Positions 1-7,392 of a DNA stretch of 20,239 nt are shown piece after piece. The notes under the pieces are model-generated. The model was not told where the DNA came from. It saw nothing but the letters and a program-made list of their open reading frames with translations, and did no database searches. This stretch comes from JAJPHJ01 sp035622315 (lineage in GTDB: Bacteria; Vulcanimicrobiota; Vulcanimicrobiia; Eremiobacterales; Eremiobacteraceae): NCBI GenBank assembly GCA_035622315.1, contig DASPVP010000132.1, forward strand, positions 1-20,239, given 5' to 3'. The position numbers were made by a program, and so were the translations under genes. The first letter of the stretch is position 1. Each line of letters opens with the position of its first letter.

Positions 1-1
1 T

Positions 2-748
2 GCGGACCCCATGGCGTGCTCGGTGCGCGAAGCGGAGGCGCTGTTCCACGAACGGGTCGCACCGGACGAAGTGGCTGCCGTGTTCATCGAACCGATCTTG
101 GGCGAGGGTGGCTACGTCGTGCCGCCGCGCGAGTTCTTGCAATACTGGCGCAACTTCTGCGACGAGCACGGTGCGGTTCTCGTCTACGATGAGGTGCAAT
201 CGGGCATCGGCCGCACGGGGAAGATGTTCGCGTCGGAGCTCTTCGAGGTGTATCCCGACGTCATGCTTCTGGCCAAGGGGCTCGCGTCGGGAATGCCGCT
301 CGGCGCGATCGTGGCCAAGGAATCCGTCATGACGTGGGGCCACGGCACGCATGGCAGCACGTTCGGCGGGAATCCGGTGTGCTGTGCGGCCGCGCTCGCG
401 ACGTTGGATCTTGTCGAGAGCACGTTGGCCCGCAACGCGGAGCAGGTCGGCGGCGTGCTGCTGCGCGGCGTCCGCGAGTTGGCGCGCAAACACGAGATCA
501 TCGGCAACGTGCGAGGAGCAGGCTTGATGATCGGCGTCAAGTTCGTGCGCAACCGGACCACGAAAGAGCCGTACGTGGGTCTCGTGCCGCAACTCGAACG
601 AGCCGCGCTGGCCAAGGGGCTGCTGCTGTTGGGCTGCGGCCGTAGCACCGTCAGGCTCGCACCGCCGCTCGTCATCGACGAAGAGGACGTCGCCATCGCG
701 CTGCGCATCCTCGACGAGGTCATCTCCGAGGTTCGCGTGGCAGCGTGA
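2..748 (+). CDS. Class III PLP-dependent aminotransferase, C-terminal part (5' end outside window)
   Basis: The reading frame is open from base 2, so the N-terminus lies upstream and about 248 codons of a usual 420-450 are present. The internal ATG at 11 is not a real start. Family marks are seen in order: EPILGEGGYVVPP, the YDEVQSGIGRTGK segment whose Asp (188-190) should contact the PLP pyridine nitrogen, and LLAKGLASGMPLGA, whose Lys (275-277) should form the PLP Schiff base. GSTFGGNPVCCAAAL and a C-terminal GLMIGVKFV region follow. Such enzymes (4-aminobutyrate, acetylornithine, beta-alanine and similar) move the terminal amino group of an omega-amino acid to a keto acid in the cytosol. 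The gene ends by a GTGA overlap with the CoA-transferase alpha gene, so a shared pathway ending in a CoA ester is likely. The substrate cannot be told from sequence. Confidence 0.93.
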   Translation, partial: ADPMACSVREAEALFHERVAPDEVAAVFIEPILGEGGYVVPPREFLQYWRNFCDEHGAVLVYDEVQSGIGRTGKMFASELFEVYPDVMLLAKGLASGMPLGAIVAKESVMTWGHGTHGSTFGGNPVCCAAALATLDLVESTLARNAEQVGGVLLRGVRELARKHEIIGNVRGAGLMIGVKFVRNRTTKEPYVGLVPQLERAALAKGLLLLGCGRSTVRLAPPLVIDEEDVAIALRILDEVISEVRVAA

Positions 749-1665
749 CCACGGGCGCGAGCAAAGTCACGTCCATGCGCGAGGCCGTCGCAAGCCTCGT
801 GCACGACGGTGACTCGCTCGTCATCGAAGGATTCACGCACCTCATCTGCTTTGCGGCGGCGCACGAGATCATCCGGCAGCGTCGCCGCGATCTCACCATC
901 TGCCGGCTCACGCCGGACCTGATCTACGATCAGATGATCGCCGCGGGTTGCGCGAGCAAGCTCGTGTTTTCGTGGGCCGGCAACCCTGGGGTCGGCTCGC
1001 TCCACGCCCTGCGCCGCGCGGTGGAGAAGAGCCGCCCTGCACCTCTCGCGCTCGAGGAGTACTCGCACTTCGGGCTCGTGGCTCGCCTCTCGGCCGGCGC
1101 CGCGAAGTTGCCCTTCTGGCCGCTGCGCGACTACGCCGGCAGCGATCTGCCGGAAGCGAATCCGCGCATCCGTCTCGTCGAATGTCCGTACACGGGGGAG
1201 CGGCTCGCGACGGTGCCCGCGCTCAACCCGGACGTCACGATCGTGCACGCGCAACGCGCGGACGCGAACGGCAACACGCAGATCTGGGGTTTGTACGGCG
1301 TGCAAAAAGAAGCGGCCTTCGCCGCGAAACGCGTGATCGTGGTCGTCGAGGAGATCGTCGAGGAGAGCGTGATCCGGGGCGACCCGAATCGCACCGTCAT
1401 CCCGAGCATCGTGGTGGACGCGGTGGTGTGCGAGCCGTGGGGTGCGCATCCCTCGTACGCGCAGGGCTACTACGACCGCGATAACCAGTTCTACGTCGAC
1501 TGGGAAGACGTCTCAAAAGACGAGACTTCGCTCGCACGCTGGCTCGACGAATTCGTCTATAGCGTCGACGGTCGCGCCGCCTATATGGACAAGCTCGGCG
1601 CTGAACGCCAAGCGCGGCTGCGCGCAAAGCCGCTCATCTCCGCCGGGGTGAACTACGGTTTCTAA
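745..1665 (+). CDS. CoA-transferase family I, alpha subunit (GctA-like)
   Basis: This is a 306-aa protein starting at a GTG that overlaps the aminotransferase stop (GTGA). The N-terminal DGDSLVIEGFTHL and the later FSWAGNPGVGSL, LALEEYSHFGL and PVPALNPDVTIVHAQ-type segments fit the alpha subunit of glutaconate-type CoA transferases, which move CoA from acetyl-CoA or succinyl-CoA to a carboxylic acid. An alternative is an IpdA-like subunit of a CoA-thioester ring-opening hydrolase. From memory, IpdA uses a Glu near residue 105, and this protein has Glu104 and Glu105 in its LEEYS segment, so hydrolase activity cannot be excluded. The beta subunit follows 25 nt downstream. Together with the aminotransferase this suggests activation of a deaminated amino-acid carbon skeleton. 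Family is sure; substrate is unknown. Confidence 0.88.
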   Translation: MTTGASKVTSMREAVASLVHDGDSLVIEGFTHLICFAAAHEIIRQRRRDLTICRLTPDLIYDQMIAAGCASKLVFSWAGNPGVGSLHALRRAVEKSRPAPLALEEYSHFGLVARLSAGAAKLPFWPLRDYAGSDLPEANPRIRLVECPYTGERLATVPALNPDVTIVHAQRADANGNTQIWGLYGVQKEAAFAAKRVIVVVEEIVEESVIRGDPNRTVIPSIVVDAVVCEPWGAHPSYAQGYYDRDNQFYVDWEDVSKDETSLARWLDEFVYSVDGRAAYMDKLGAERQARLRAKPLISAGVNYGF

Positions 1666-1690
1666 CCAGCCTTACAGCAACAGCGAGCTC

Positions 1691-2440
1691 ATGGCCGTGC
1701 GCGCCGCGCACGAGCTGCGCGACGGCGAGGTCGTGTTCGTCGGGATTGGGCTGCCGAACCTCGCCTGCAATCTCGCTCGCGCAACGCACGCTCCGAACCT
1801 GGTGCTCATCTACGAGTCGGGTGCCGTGGGTGCCGTCCCCGATCGGCTGCCGGTCTCCATCGGCGATCCGGCGCTCGTCACGGGTTCCCTCGGCGTCGCC
1901 ACCATGGCAGACGTGTTTCAGTTCTACCTGCAAGGCGGACGCATCGAGGTGGGATTCCTCGGGGGCGCGCAGATCGACCGGTATGCCAACATCAACTCGA
2001 CCGTGATCGGGCCGTACGACCACCCCAAAGTCCGCCTGCCTGGCAGCGGTGGTGCGTGCGAGATCGCGATCCACGCCAAACGCGTCATCATCGTGGCACC
2101 GCAGAGCGCCCGCACGTTTCCACAAACTGTGGATTTCATCACGTCGCCTGGGCAGAATGGCAAGTATGGCTCGCGAAAGGAACTGCGGCTGCCCGGCGCA
2201 GGGCCTGTCCGCGTCGTGACTGACATGGGGATCTTGGAACCATCGGCGCGCGACGGCGAGCTGGAACTCGTCGGCATCTATCCTGGGCTCGATCCGGCGG
2301 ATGCCTGCGCGAAAGCAGGATGGCCGATGCGTCGCGCCGAGAATCTCGAGGTCTTGCCGCCGCCCACTCCGCAGGAACTCCACCTCCTGCGCAACGTTTT
2401 GGATCCCGACCACCTCTATATCGGAAAGAGAGATTCATGA
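1691..2440 (+). CDS. CoA-transferase family I, beta subunit (GctB-like)
   Basis: This protein has 249 aa from the first conventional start. It carries the beta-subunit signature ELRDGEVVFVGIGLPNLACN, then LIYESGAVGAVP, whose Glu42 sits where family I transferases carry the glutamate that forms the CoA-thioester intermediate. A GGACEIAIHAKRVIIV segment and an LELVGIYPGLDP end region follow. It should pair with the alpha subunit encoded just upstream. The start is doubtful. The codons before ATG1691, back to a stop at 1649, read TVSNQPYSNSEL, which resembles the usual family N-terminus, yet they contain no ATG, GTG or TTG. The Shine-Dalgarno before 1691 is also poor. The gene ends in an ATGA overlap with the peptidase gene. 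Confidence 0.87.
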   Translation: MAVRAAHELRDGEVVFVGIGLPNLACNLARATHAPNLVLIYESGAVGAVPDRLPVSIGDPALVTGSLGVATMADVFQFYLQGGRIEVGFLGGAQIDRYANINSTVIGPYDHPKVRLPGSGGACEIAIHAKRVIIVAPQSARTFPQTVDFITSPGQNGKYGSRKELRLPGAGPVRVVTDMGILEPSARDGELELVGIYPGLDPADACAKAGWPMRRAENLEVLPPPTPQELHLLRNVLDPDHLYIGKRDS

Positions 2441-4485
2441 AGAGCCTCCGGTCGCACCGCATCGCCCTCATCGCCTTCGCCTGTCTCGCCGCCGTGTCGA
2501 TAGCCGCAGCGGACGCGGCAGCGCCGACGCTCCCGGCGGACACCGGGCTGAACTTCAACCCCACGCCGGCCCAGCTCTCGCAAAGCTGCGACGCTGCGAT
2601 CGCGAACGCGAAGGCCGCGATCGAGAAGATCCTCGCGGCTCCCGCCTCAAGCGCGACGTTCGCCACGCTCGTCGCGATCGAGAATGCCGAGGCCGATTTC
2701 AACGATGCGGTCATCGTCCAGGCGAACGGCTATCAGTTCCTCCCGGATAAGGCTGTACGCGACGCTTCGCAAGCGTGCAATCAAGAAGTCGCCGATTACG
2801 AGAACGAGCTGGCCGGCGATCCGCGCATCTACGCAATCGCGAGCCGCACGATGGCGCTTGGCGACGCGAAGACGCAAGCCGATCAAAAGCTCGTCGAATA
2901 CTACGTGGTCGGGGGCAAGCGTGCTGGAGCTGCTCTGAACGACGCCCAACGCAAGCAGGTGACGCAGCTTTTCGACAAGCTCAACGAACTCGAGCAAGCC
3001 TTCGGAACGGCGCTCGACGAAGATCAGACGACCATCCAGATCAGTCCCGCTGAGGCGCAGAGCCTCCCGGCCGAGTTCGTCGCAAGCCTGACGAAGGCGA
3101 ACGGCGGATATGCCGTGCCCGTGAACGAGAGCACCTACGACGAGTTCATGACGTCGGAGACGATCGCAGCTGTGCGCAAACGCTTCGTCATCGCCTACAG
3201 CGATCGCGGTGGTCTAGCGAACGTTCAGCGCTTGCAGCAAGCCGTGCAGATCCGCGACCAGCTCGCGCACCTGCTCGGTTATCCATCGTGGGCGGCATAC
3301 CAGCTCGCCGCGAAGATGGCCAAAACGCCCGAGCGGGTGGAGAGCTTGCTCAACACCGTCAGCTCGAAGCTGCTGCCGAAGGCCGATCAAGAGATCGCGA
3401 CCTTAGCCGCGCTCAAGCGCAAAGAAGGTGATCAGACGCCGTTTGCCACCTGGGACTACTTTTTCTACGAGAACGAGCTTATCAAGTCGCAGTATCAGGT
3501 CGATCAGCAGATGGTCCGCGACTACTTCCCGGTGGACCACGTCATCGCAAGCGTGCTCGACATCTACCAGCACCTGCTCGGTGTGACATTCGCGGAGATC
3601 ACGCCCCCAGACGCTTGGGCGCCGGGCGTGCGCGAGTTCTCGATCACTGACACCGCGAGCGGGCGGCCGATCGGGTGGTTCTTCCTCGACCTGTTCCCGC
3701 GCCCCGGCAAGTACAGCCACTTCGCGAACTTCCCGCTGCGCCCGGGCCGCGTGCTTCCGGATGGGTCGTACCAGAAACCGATCTCGTCGATCATCGGGAA
3801 TTGGCCGGTCGCAGCGCCGGGCCAACCCGCGCTCTTGAGCCACGAAGACGTGATCGTGTTCTTCCACGAGTTCGGCCATCTCATGCACAGCACGCTCTCG
3901 ACCGCGCCCTACGAGACGCTGTACGGCACGGCGGTGCGTCCGGACTTCGTCGAAGCGCCCTCGCAGATGCTCGAGAACTTCATGTGGCAGCCTTCGATCC
4001 TCAAGCAGGTTTCGAGCAACTATCAGACCGGTCAGCCGCTGCCGGACGATCTCATCCAGAAGATGATCGCGCTCAAGCATGTCGGAGACGGCATGACCTG
4101 GTCGACGCAAGCCTTCTACGCGCAGTACGACATGACGATCCACTCATCGCCCGACGTGAACGTCGACACGACGTGGTTCGCTTTGAAGGAGAAGATGACG
4201 CCCTTCCCGGCCATTCCAGGCACCCACGCCGAGGCGAGTTTCGGCCACCTGATGGCTGGATACGATGCCGGCTACTACGGCTATCTCTGGTCGAAGGTGT
4301 ATGCTCAAGACATCTTCACCCGCTTCCAAAAGGAAGGGTTGGAGAACCCGGCGGTAGGCATGGCGTATCGCAAGGACATCCTCGAACCCGGGGCGACGAT
4401 CGAACCGGATGTGCTCGTCCAGAACTTCTTGGGTCGTCCGGTGAGTCCGGACGCGTTCTACGAGGATCTCGGGATCCGGCCTTGA
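2437..4485 (+). CDS. Secreted M3 family zinc metallopeptidase (oligopeptidase)
   Basis: This is a 682-aa protein. I chose ATG2437, which overlaps the previous stop (ATGA) and has GGAAAGAG about 7 nt upstream. It gives a clean signal peptide: a basic MKSLRSHR, a hydrophobic stretch, then an Ala-rich end near residue 27-29. The longer upstream frame would destroy that signal. The catalytic HEFGH motif has His477, Glu478 and His481. The third zinc ligand is Glu506 in DFVEAPSQ, and the spacing matches thimet oligopeptidase-like enzymes. These proteases cut short peptides. A predicted export signal places this one in the periplasm or outside, unlike cytosolic OpdA or PepF. Length is normal for the family. 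Coupling to aminotransferase and CoA-transferase genes suggests peptide use as carbon source (inference). Confidence 0.93.
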   Translation: MKSLRSHRIALIAFACLAAVSIAAADAAAPTLPADTGLNFNPTPAQLSQSCDAAIANAKAAIEKILAAPASSATFATLVAIENAEADFNDAVIVQANGYQFLPDKAVRDASQACNQEVADYENELAGDPRIYAIASRTMALGDAKTQADQKLVEYYVVGGKRAGAALNDAQRKQVTQLFDKLNELEQAFGTALDEDQTTIQISPAEAQSLPAEFVASLTKANGGYAVPVNESTYDEFMTSETIAAVRKRFVIAYSDRGGLANVQRLQQAVQIRDQLAHLLGYPSWAAYQLAAKMAKTPERVESLLNTVSSKLLPKADQEIATLAALKRKEGDQTPFATWDYFFYENELIKSQYQVDQQMVRDYFPVDHVIASVLDIYQHLLGVTFAEITPPDAWAPGVREFSITDTASGRPIGWFFLDLFPRPGKYSHFANFPLRPGRVLPDGSYQKPISSIIGNWPVAAPGQPALLSHEDVIVFFHEFGHLMHSTLSTAPYETLYGTAVRPDFVEAPSQMLENFMWQPSILKQVSSNYQTGQPLPDDLIQKMIALKHVGDGMTWSTQAFYAQYDMTIHSSPDVNVDTTWFALKEKMTPFPAIPGTHAEASFGHLMAGYDAGYYGYLWSKVYAQDIFTRFQKEGLENPAVGMAYRKDILEPGATIEPDVLVQNFLGRPVSPDAFYEDLGIRP

Positions 4486-4581
4486 TGTAAGGGCGGACCT
4501 CTAGGTCCGCCAAAAGGAAGGGGCGATTTTTCAATCGCCCCTTACACGTCGAGGATGAGCGATTTTCAATCGCCCTCTACA
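4486..4581. repeat. Cluster of small palindromes between convergent genes
   Basis: Three palindromes fill the gap between the peptidase stop and the convergent membrane-protein gene. Type A is at 4492-4511: GGCGGACCT, a 2-nt centre, then AGGTCCGCC. Type B is at 4518-4543: AAGGGGCGAT, a 6-nt loop, then ATCGCCCCTT. A second type B is at 4559-4573: GCGATT, TTC, AATCGC. All arms are perfect. The first two together are bounded by TGTA (4486-4489) and TACA (4543-4546), and the third ends in TACA (4578-4581). The hairpins could end transcription from both sides, although none has a run of T directly after it. Related copies lie near 13311 and 14498, so this is better read as a dispersed REP-like repeat. 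Confidence 0.75.
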
Positions 4582-4585
4582 TTTA

Positions 4586-5554
4586 CTATTGCGGAGCCGG
4601 CGGAGTTATCTGAGCCGGATCTACCGGTGGCGAGAACGTGGGGGCCGATGGCGGAACGATCGGCGTCGGAGGCTTTCGTGGCGCGATCGCCCGGAGCATC
4701 GGCAGCGCCGCGCCCACCGAGACCGCTACGAGTGAGAAGTACAGCACGATGCCGATCCACCCGGTGATCGAGCAGACCACGAAGAGGATAGCCGTGCCGA
4801 TCAAGACCGCGCCCACCGGATTGGACTGCTTTGAGGTCGATCGGAAGATGCGATCGCCCAAGAACTCAGCGATAGCAGCTTTGCCCACGAGATAGCCGAG
4901 GATCGAGACCAAGATCGCGAGCGGGATGAGCGGGATGCCGATGATGGTGATCGCAAGCGCGATGATCACGAGCACCAAGATGATCGGAGAGAAGAAGCCT
5001 AGCACGCCCGCCATCACGGCGTTATCGATCATGTTGGTCGCGGCTTGGCGGACGAGCGCCGGGAAGAGCAGGAACGCCACGATCGTGAGCAACGCGTCCA
5101 CGAGATAGAACCAGGTCCAACCCCAGTCGAAGGACGGCTGCGGAGGCTGCGGGGGCATGATGGGTTCCGGCGAGGGGAAGGTCATCAGCGGTGACGGCAT
5201 CGGCCGAACCGGCGTGCCGGATGAGTTGGATTCGTTGTCGATGACCCCGCCGACGTTGACGAGACTGCCCGCGACATGGCCGTGCGGTGCGATGTAGATG
5301 CGCCCGCCGATCGCGGCGGCGTCGCCGTCGACCTTGCCATAGATGTCGGCGCTGCCACCGATGACCACGAGATCGCCCGTGACTTCTTGGTCGGGCCGCA
5401 CGATTTCGTGTTGTCCACCGAGTACTACCACGTCGCCGCTGCTGTCCGGCGACACGTCAGCTCTTGCCGGGGTCGAAACCAAGAGCGTACCAGCCACCAC
5501 GGCCAGCGCCGCAACGGGCAAGAACACGCTCCAGGTCATCGCGATACGTTTCAT
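4586..5554 (-). CDS. Exported bactofilin-like repeat protein with multi-pass membrane domain
   Basis: This 322-aa protein starts at an ATG overlapping the anti-sigma stop (ATGA), with GGAG 10 nt upstream. Residues 1-32 form a signal peptide ending STPARA. Residues 37-103 hold short repeats of the type GDVVVLGG, GDLVVIGG, DGDAAAIGG and AGSLVNVGG, the glycine and valine rhythm of bactofilin or polymer-forming beta-helices. A Pro-rich linker (about 112-140) leads to some five hydrophobic segments (about 147-168, 180-226 and 247-288). The end, residues 293-322, is Pro-rich. No catalytic motif is visible. The repeat part should face the periplasm, whereas classic bactofilins are cytoplasmic. As third gene of the sigma/anti-sigma operon it may help sense or answer envelope stress (inference). 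Confidence 0.82.
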   Translation of the reverse strand: MKRIAMTWSVFLPVAALAVVAGTLLVSTPARADVSPDSSGDVVVLGGQHEIVRPDQEVTGDLVVIGGSADIYGKVDGDAAAIGGRIYIAPHGHVAGSLVNVGGVIDNESNSSGTPVRPMPSPLMTFPSPEPIMPPQPPQPSFDWGWTWFYLVDALLTIVAFLLFPALVRQAATNMIDNAVMAGVLGFFSPIILVLVIIALAITIIGIPLIPLAILVSILGYLVGKAAIAEFLGDRIFRSTSKQSNPVGAVLIGTAILFVVCSITGWIGIVLYFSLVAVSVGAALPMLRAIAPRKPPTPIVPPSAPTFSPPVDPAQITPPAPQ

Positions 5555-6084
5555 GTCGTTTGTGCTCCGAAAAAGGCCGATTGCACTTTGGCCAAGTAGT
5601 GCCGCCCCGCGTACAGGAAGAACAAGAGCGCGCAGCCTTCGACGACGCCGCCTGCGAGCGCGATCGCCGTGAGGTGGAAGTGGTCGGCAACGCGGTAGAG
5701 CCCGTCAGCCGACACCACGAACTTTCCGAGGAAAAGGCCGCCGTCCGCGGCGAGCGTCTTCCAGCGCAGCACGCCGGTCGCGGTGAGCACGATCGCCGTC
5801 GCCCAGGCGAGCAAGTCGTAGACGCCGAGCCAGACGACGCGCGAGCGGCGCGGCGCAGCCGCCGGCATGCGAGCGACGGCCGCCATCACGAGCTGTGTGA
5901 AATCCGCTCTCGGCTCGATCTCCGAGAGCCGAGCCAAGCGATGCTCGACGACCATCATCTCCTCAGCGAACGTCCGGCAGCCGACGCACCCGTCCAGGTG
6001 CTCCTGGACCTGCGCGGCGAGCGCCGGTACAAGCGTCCGATCCGCAAACGCGGAGAGCTGGTCTCTACACGCAGAGCACTTCAC
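5551..6084 (-). CDS. Zinc-finger membrane anti-sigma factor
   Basis: This is a 177-aa protein with a GTG start and GGAGG 9 nt upstream. The N-terminus carries the anti-sigma zinc finger: Cys3 and Cys6, then His29, Cys33 and Cys36 (H-x3-C-x2-C). Such domains grip an ECF sigma factor in the cytoplasm and keep it from RNA polymerase. Two hydrophobic segments (about 83-106 and 138-159) anchor it in the inner membrane, with only a short stretch between them, so there is little room for a periplasmic sensor. The gene starts 20 nt inside the end of the sigma gene and overlaps the next gene by ATGA, so the three are one operon. Its partner is surely the adjacent sigma factor; the signal is unknown. 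Confidence 0.9.
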   Translation of the reverse strand: MKCSACRDQLSAFADRTLVPALAAQVQEHLDGCVGCRTFAEEMMVVEHRLARLSEIEPRADFTQLVMAAVARMPAAAPRRSRVVWLGVYDLLAWATAIVLTATGVLRWKTLAADGGLFLGKFVVSADGLYRVADHFHLTAIALAGGVVEGCALLFFLYAGRHYLAKVQSAFFGAQTT

Positions 6085-6700
6085 GGGTGTGTACCTCCGC
6101 TAACGATGCATCGCCGCCCGAGGCGGACGCGCCGCGAGCCGACAGCTCGCGCGCCAACGCGGCCTTGCCGCGATGGATCAACGTCTTGACGTTGCCGAGC
6201 GTGACGCTCATGGTGTTCGCGATCTCCTGATAGTCCAAATGTCGATAATAGCGCAGCACGAGCGCCGCACGCATCTTCTCCGGGATGCGCTGCAGCGCCA
6301 CGCGGAGCGTGCGTTCGTCGTCGCCGCGCAGCACGTGGGCATCAGGCGACGCGGACGGCCGCAGGTCAGGAAGTTTCTGATCGAGCGTCTCGTCGTCGTA
6401 GAGATCTTCCGTCGGTGGCCGGCGCCGCTCTTTCATGAGGTGCGTCCTGGCCGCGTTGCGCGCGATTTGGTAAAGCCACGTCGAGAATTTTGCAAGCGCA
6501 GGGTTGAAGGTGCGCAGATGCGCGTATGCTCGGAGGAACGTCTCCTGGCTGATGTCGTCGGCTTCTTCGGGCGAGCGGACCAAGGCGTAAACGAAGTTGA
6601 GTATGCCCCGTTTGTGCCGCTCGACGAGCGGTGCGAAAGCGTTTTGGTCTCCTCTCAGGACGAGCGCGACGAGCTCCTCGTCTGTCAGCTGCCCAATAAT
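6065..6700 (-). CDS. ECF RNA polymerase sigma factor, probable ATT start
   Basis: From ATT at 6700 the product has 211 aa. Sigma region 2 covers about residues 20-92 (including EEADDISQETFLRAYAHLR and FSTWLYQIARN), and region 4 covers about 134-185 (ALQRIPEKMRAALVLRYYRH and YQEIANTMSVTLGNVKT). It directs RNA polymerase to a target promoter set, held in check by the neighbouring anti-sigma factor. The first conventional start in frame is TTG6583 (residue 40), which would delete region 2.1 (ELVALVLRGDQNAFAPLVER). Codons upstream of 6583 clearly code for that region, and no ATG, GTG or TTG occurs between the stop near 6818 and 6583. A perfect GGAGGA lies 6 nt before ATT6700. The gene overlaps the anti-sigma gene by 20 nt. 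Confidence 0.9.
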   Translation of the reverse strand: MIGQLTDEELVALVLRGDQNAFAPLVERHKRGILNFVYALVRSPEEADDISQETFLRAYAHLRTFNPALAKFSTWLYQIARNAARTHLMKERRRPPTEDLYDDETLDQKLPDLRPSASPDAHVLRGDDERTLRVALQRIPEKMRAALVLRYYRHLDYQEIANTMSVTLGNVKTLIHRGKAALARELSARGASASGGDASLAEVHTREVLCV

Positions 6701-6712
6701 GGCGGATCCTCC
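6701..6712 (-). promoter_or_regulatory. Strong Shine-Dalgarno in front of the ATT start of the sigma gene
   Basis: On the minus strand GGAGGA (6712-6707) is followed by a 6-nt spacer and then ATT ATT (6700-6695). Motif and spacing are ideal for initiation at the first ATT. No other start codon in this frame has such a site, so it decides the start of the sigma factor. Confidence 0.7.
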
Positions 6713-6846
6713 GTCGTGAAGATGGTACCGCCAAACCGGTCCAAAAGTTTCGGTTCTGGGTGTGACGCAGATGTGTAAAAGTCGCGCCGAATCAAGGTTT
6801 TCCGCACGTACCGGGTTTCAACGCAGCCCTCGCGAAGGCCCGCCCC

Positions 6847-7368
6847 ATGCAGGAAGCACAAGCCCGCTCGCTACCGGGCAAGCCTGTCTCCGCGTCCGCG
6901 GTGGAGCTCGCGACGCTCGTCGAGGTCGCCGACACGAACCCCATGGGCAATATCCATGGCGGCGTCATCATGAAGCTCGCCGACCAAGCCGCGGCGGCAG
7001 CGGCCATCCGTCACTCTGGGCGCATTTGCGTCACCGCAAGCATCGACCGGATGGATTTCCGCAGCGCCGTGCATGTGGGAGACATGGTCGTCCTCAAAGC
7101 TTCGCTGCATTACGCGCATCGCAGCTCAATGGAAGTCGGCGTGCGGATCGAAGCTGAGCGCCTGCAGACGGGCGAGCGGACCCACGTCGCGTCCGCGACC
7201 CTCATCTTCGTGGCGCTCGACGAGCAGTGCAGGCCGGTCCCTGTGCCGTCAGTCATCCCGCAGAACCCGGAAGAGCAACGTCGTTACGCGCGCGGCGAGG
7301 AGCGCTATCGCGAACGCCAAGCGCAGCGCCAGCGCGAGAAGACGGCAAACGCCCCGCACCGGAGTTGA
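6847..7368 (+). CDS. Acyl-CoA thioesterase, hotdog fold (YciA/ACOT type)
   Basis: This is a 173-aa protein. NPMGNIHGGVIMKLAD (residues 31-46) matches the hotdog acyl-CoA hydrolase signature, with Asn31, Gly34, the HGG at 37-39 and Asp46 as the likely catalytic acid. ASIDRMDF and GDMVVLKASLHYAHRSSMEV are the following strands of the fold. The enzyme hydrolyses acyl-CoA to free acid and CoA in the cytosol and usually works as a hexamer. The last 35-40 residues are very rich in Arg, Glu and Gln and lie outside the hotdog domain, where many members have a charged tail. The Shine-Dalgarno (GAAGG) is weak. The gene diverges from the sigma factor operon, with a 146-nt gap, and is 24 nt from the downstream transporter. 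The chain length of its substrate is not visible. Confidence 0.9.
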   Translation: MQEAQARSLPGKPVSASAVELATLVEVADTNPMGNIHGGVIMKLADQAAAAAAIRHSGRICVTASIDRMDFRSAVHVGDMVVLKASLHYAHRSSMEVGVRIEAERLQTGERTHVASATLIFVALDEQCRPVPVPSVIPQNPEEQRRYARGEERYRERQAQRQREKTANAPHRS

Positions 7369-7392
7369 CCTCCAAAGGCATCCCGCGCTGAG

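Noticed and set aside
184..1449. Long minus-strand open frame opposite the aminotransferase and CoA-transferase genes
   Set aside because: It is rich in Arg, His and Asp without any family pattern and mirrors two certain genes; long antisense frames are common at this GC content.
2320..2436. Longer start of the M3 peptidase
   Set aside because: It overlaps the CoA-transferase beta gene and would put 39 unrelated residues ahead of a clean signal peptide at 2437.
6701..6846. ECF-type autoregulated promoter for the sigma operon
   Set aside because: I looked for an AACC-like -35 with a CGTC-like -10 at 16-17 nt on both strands and found no convincing pair.
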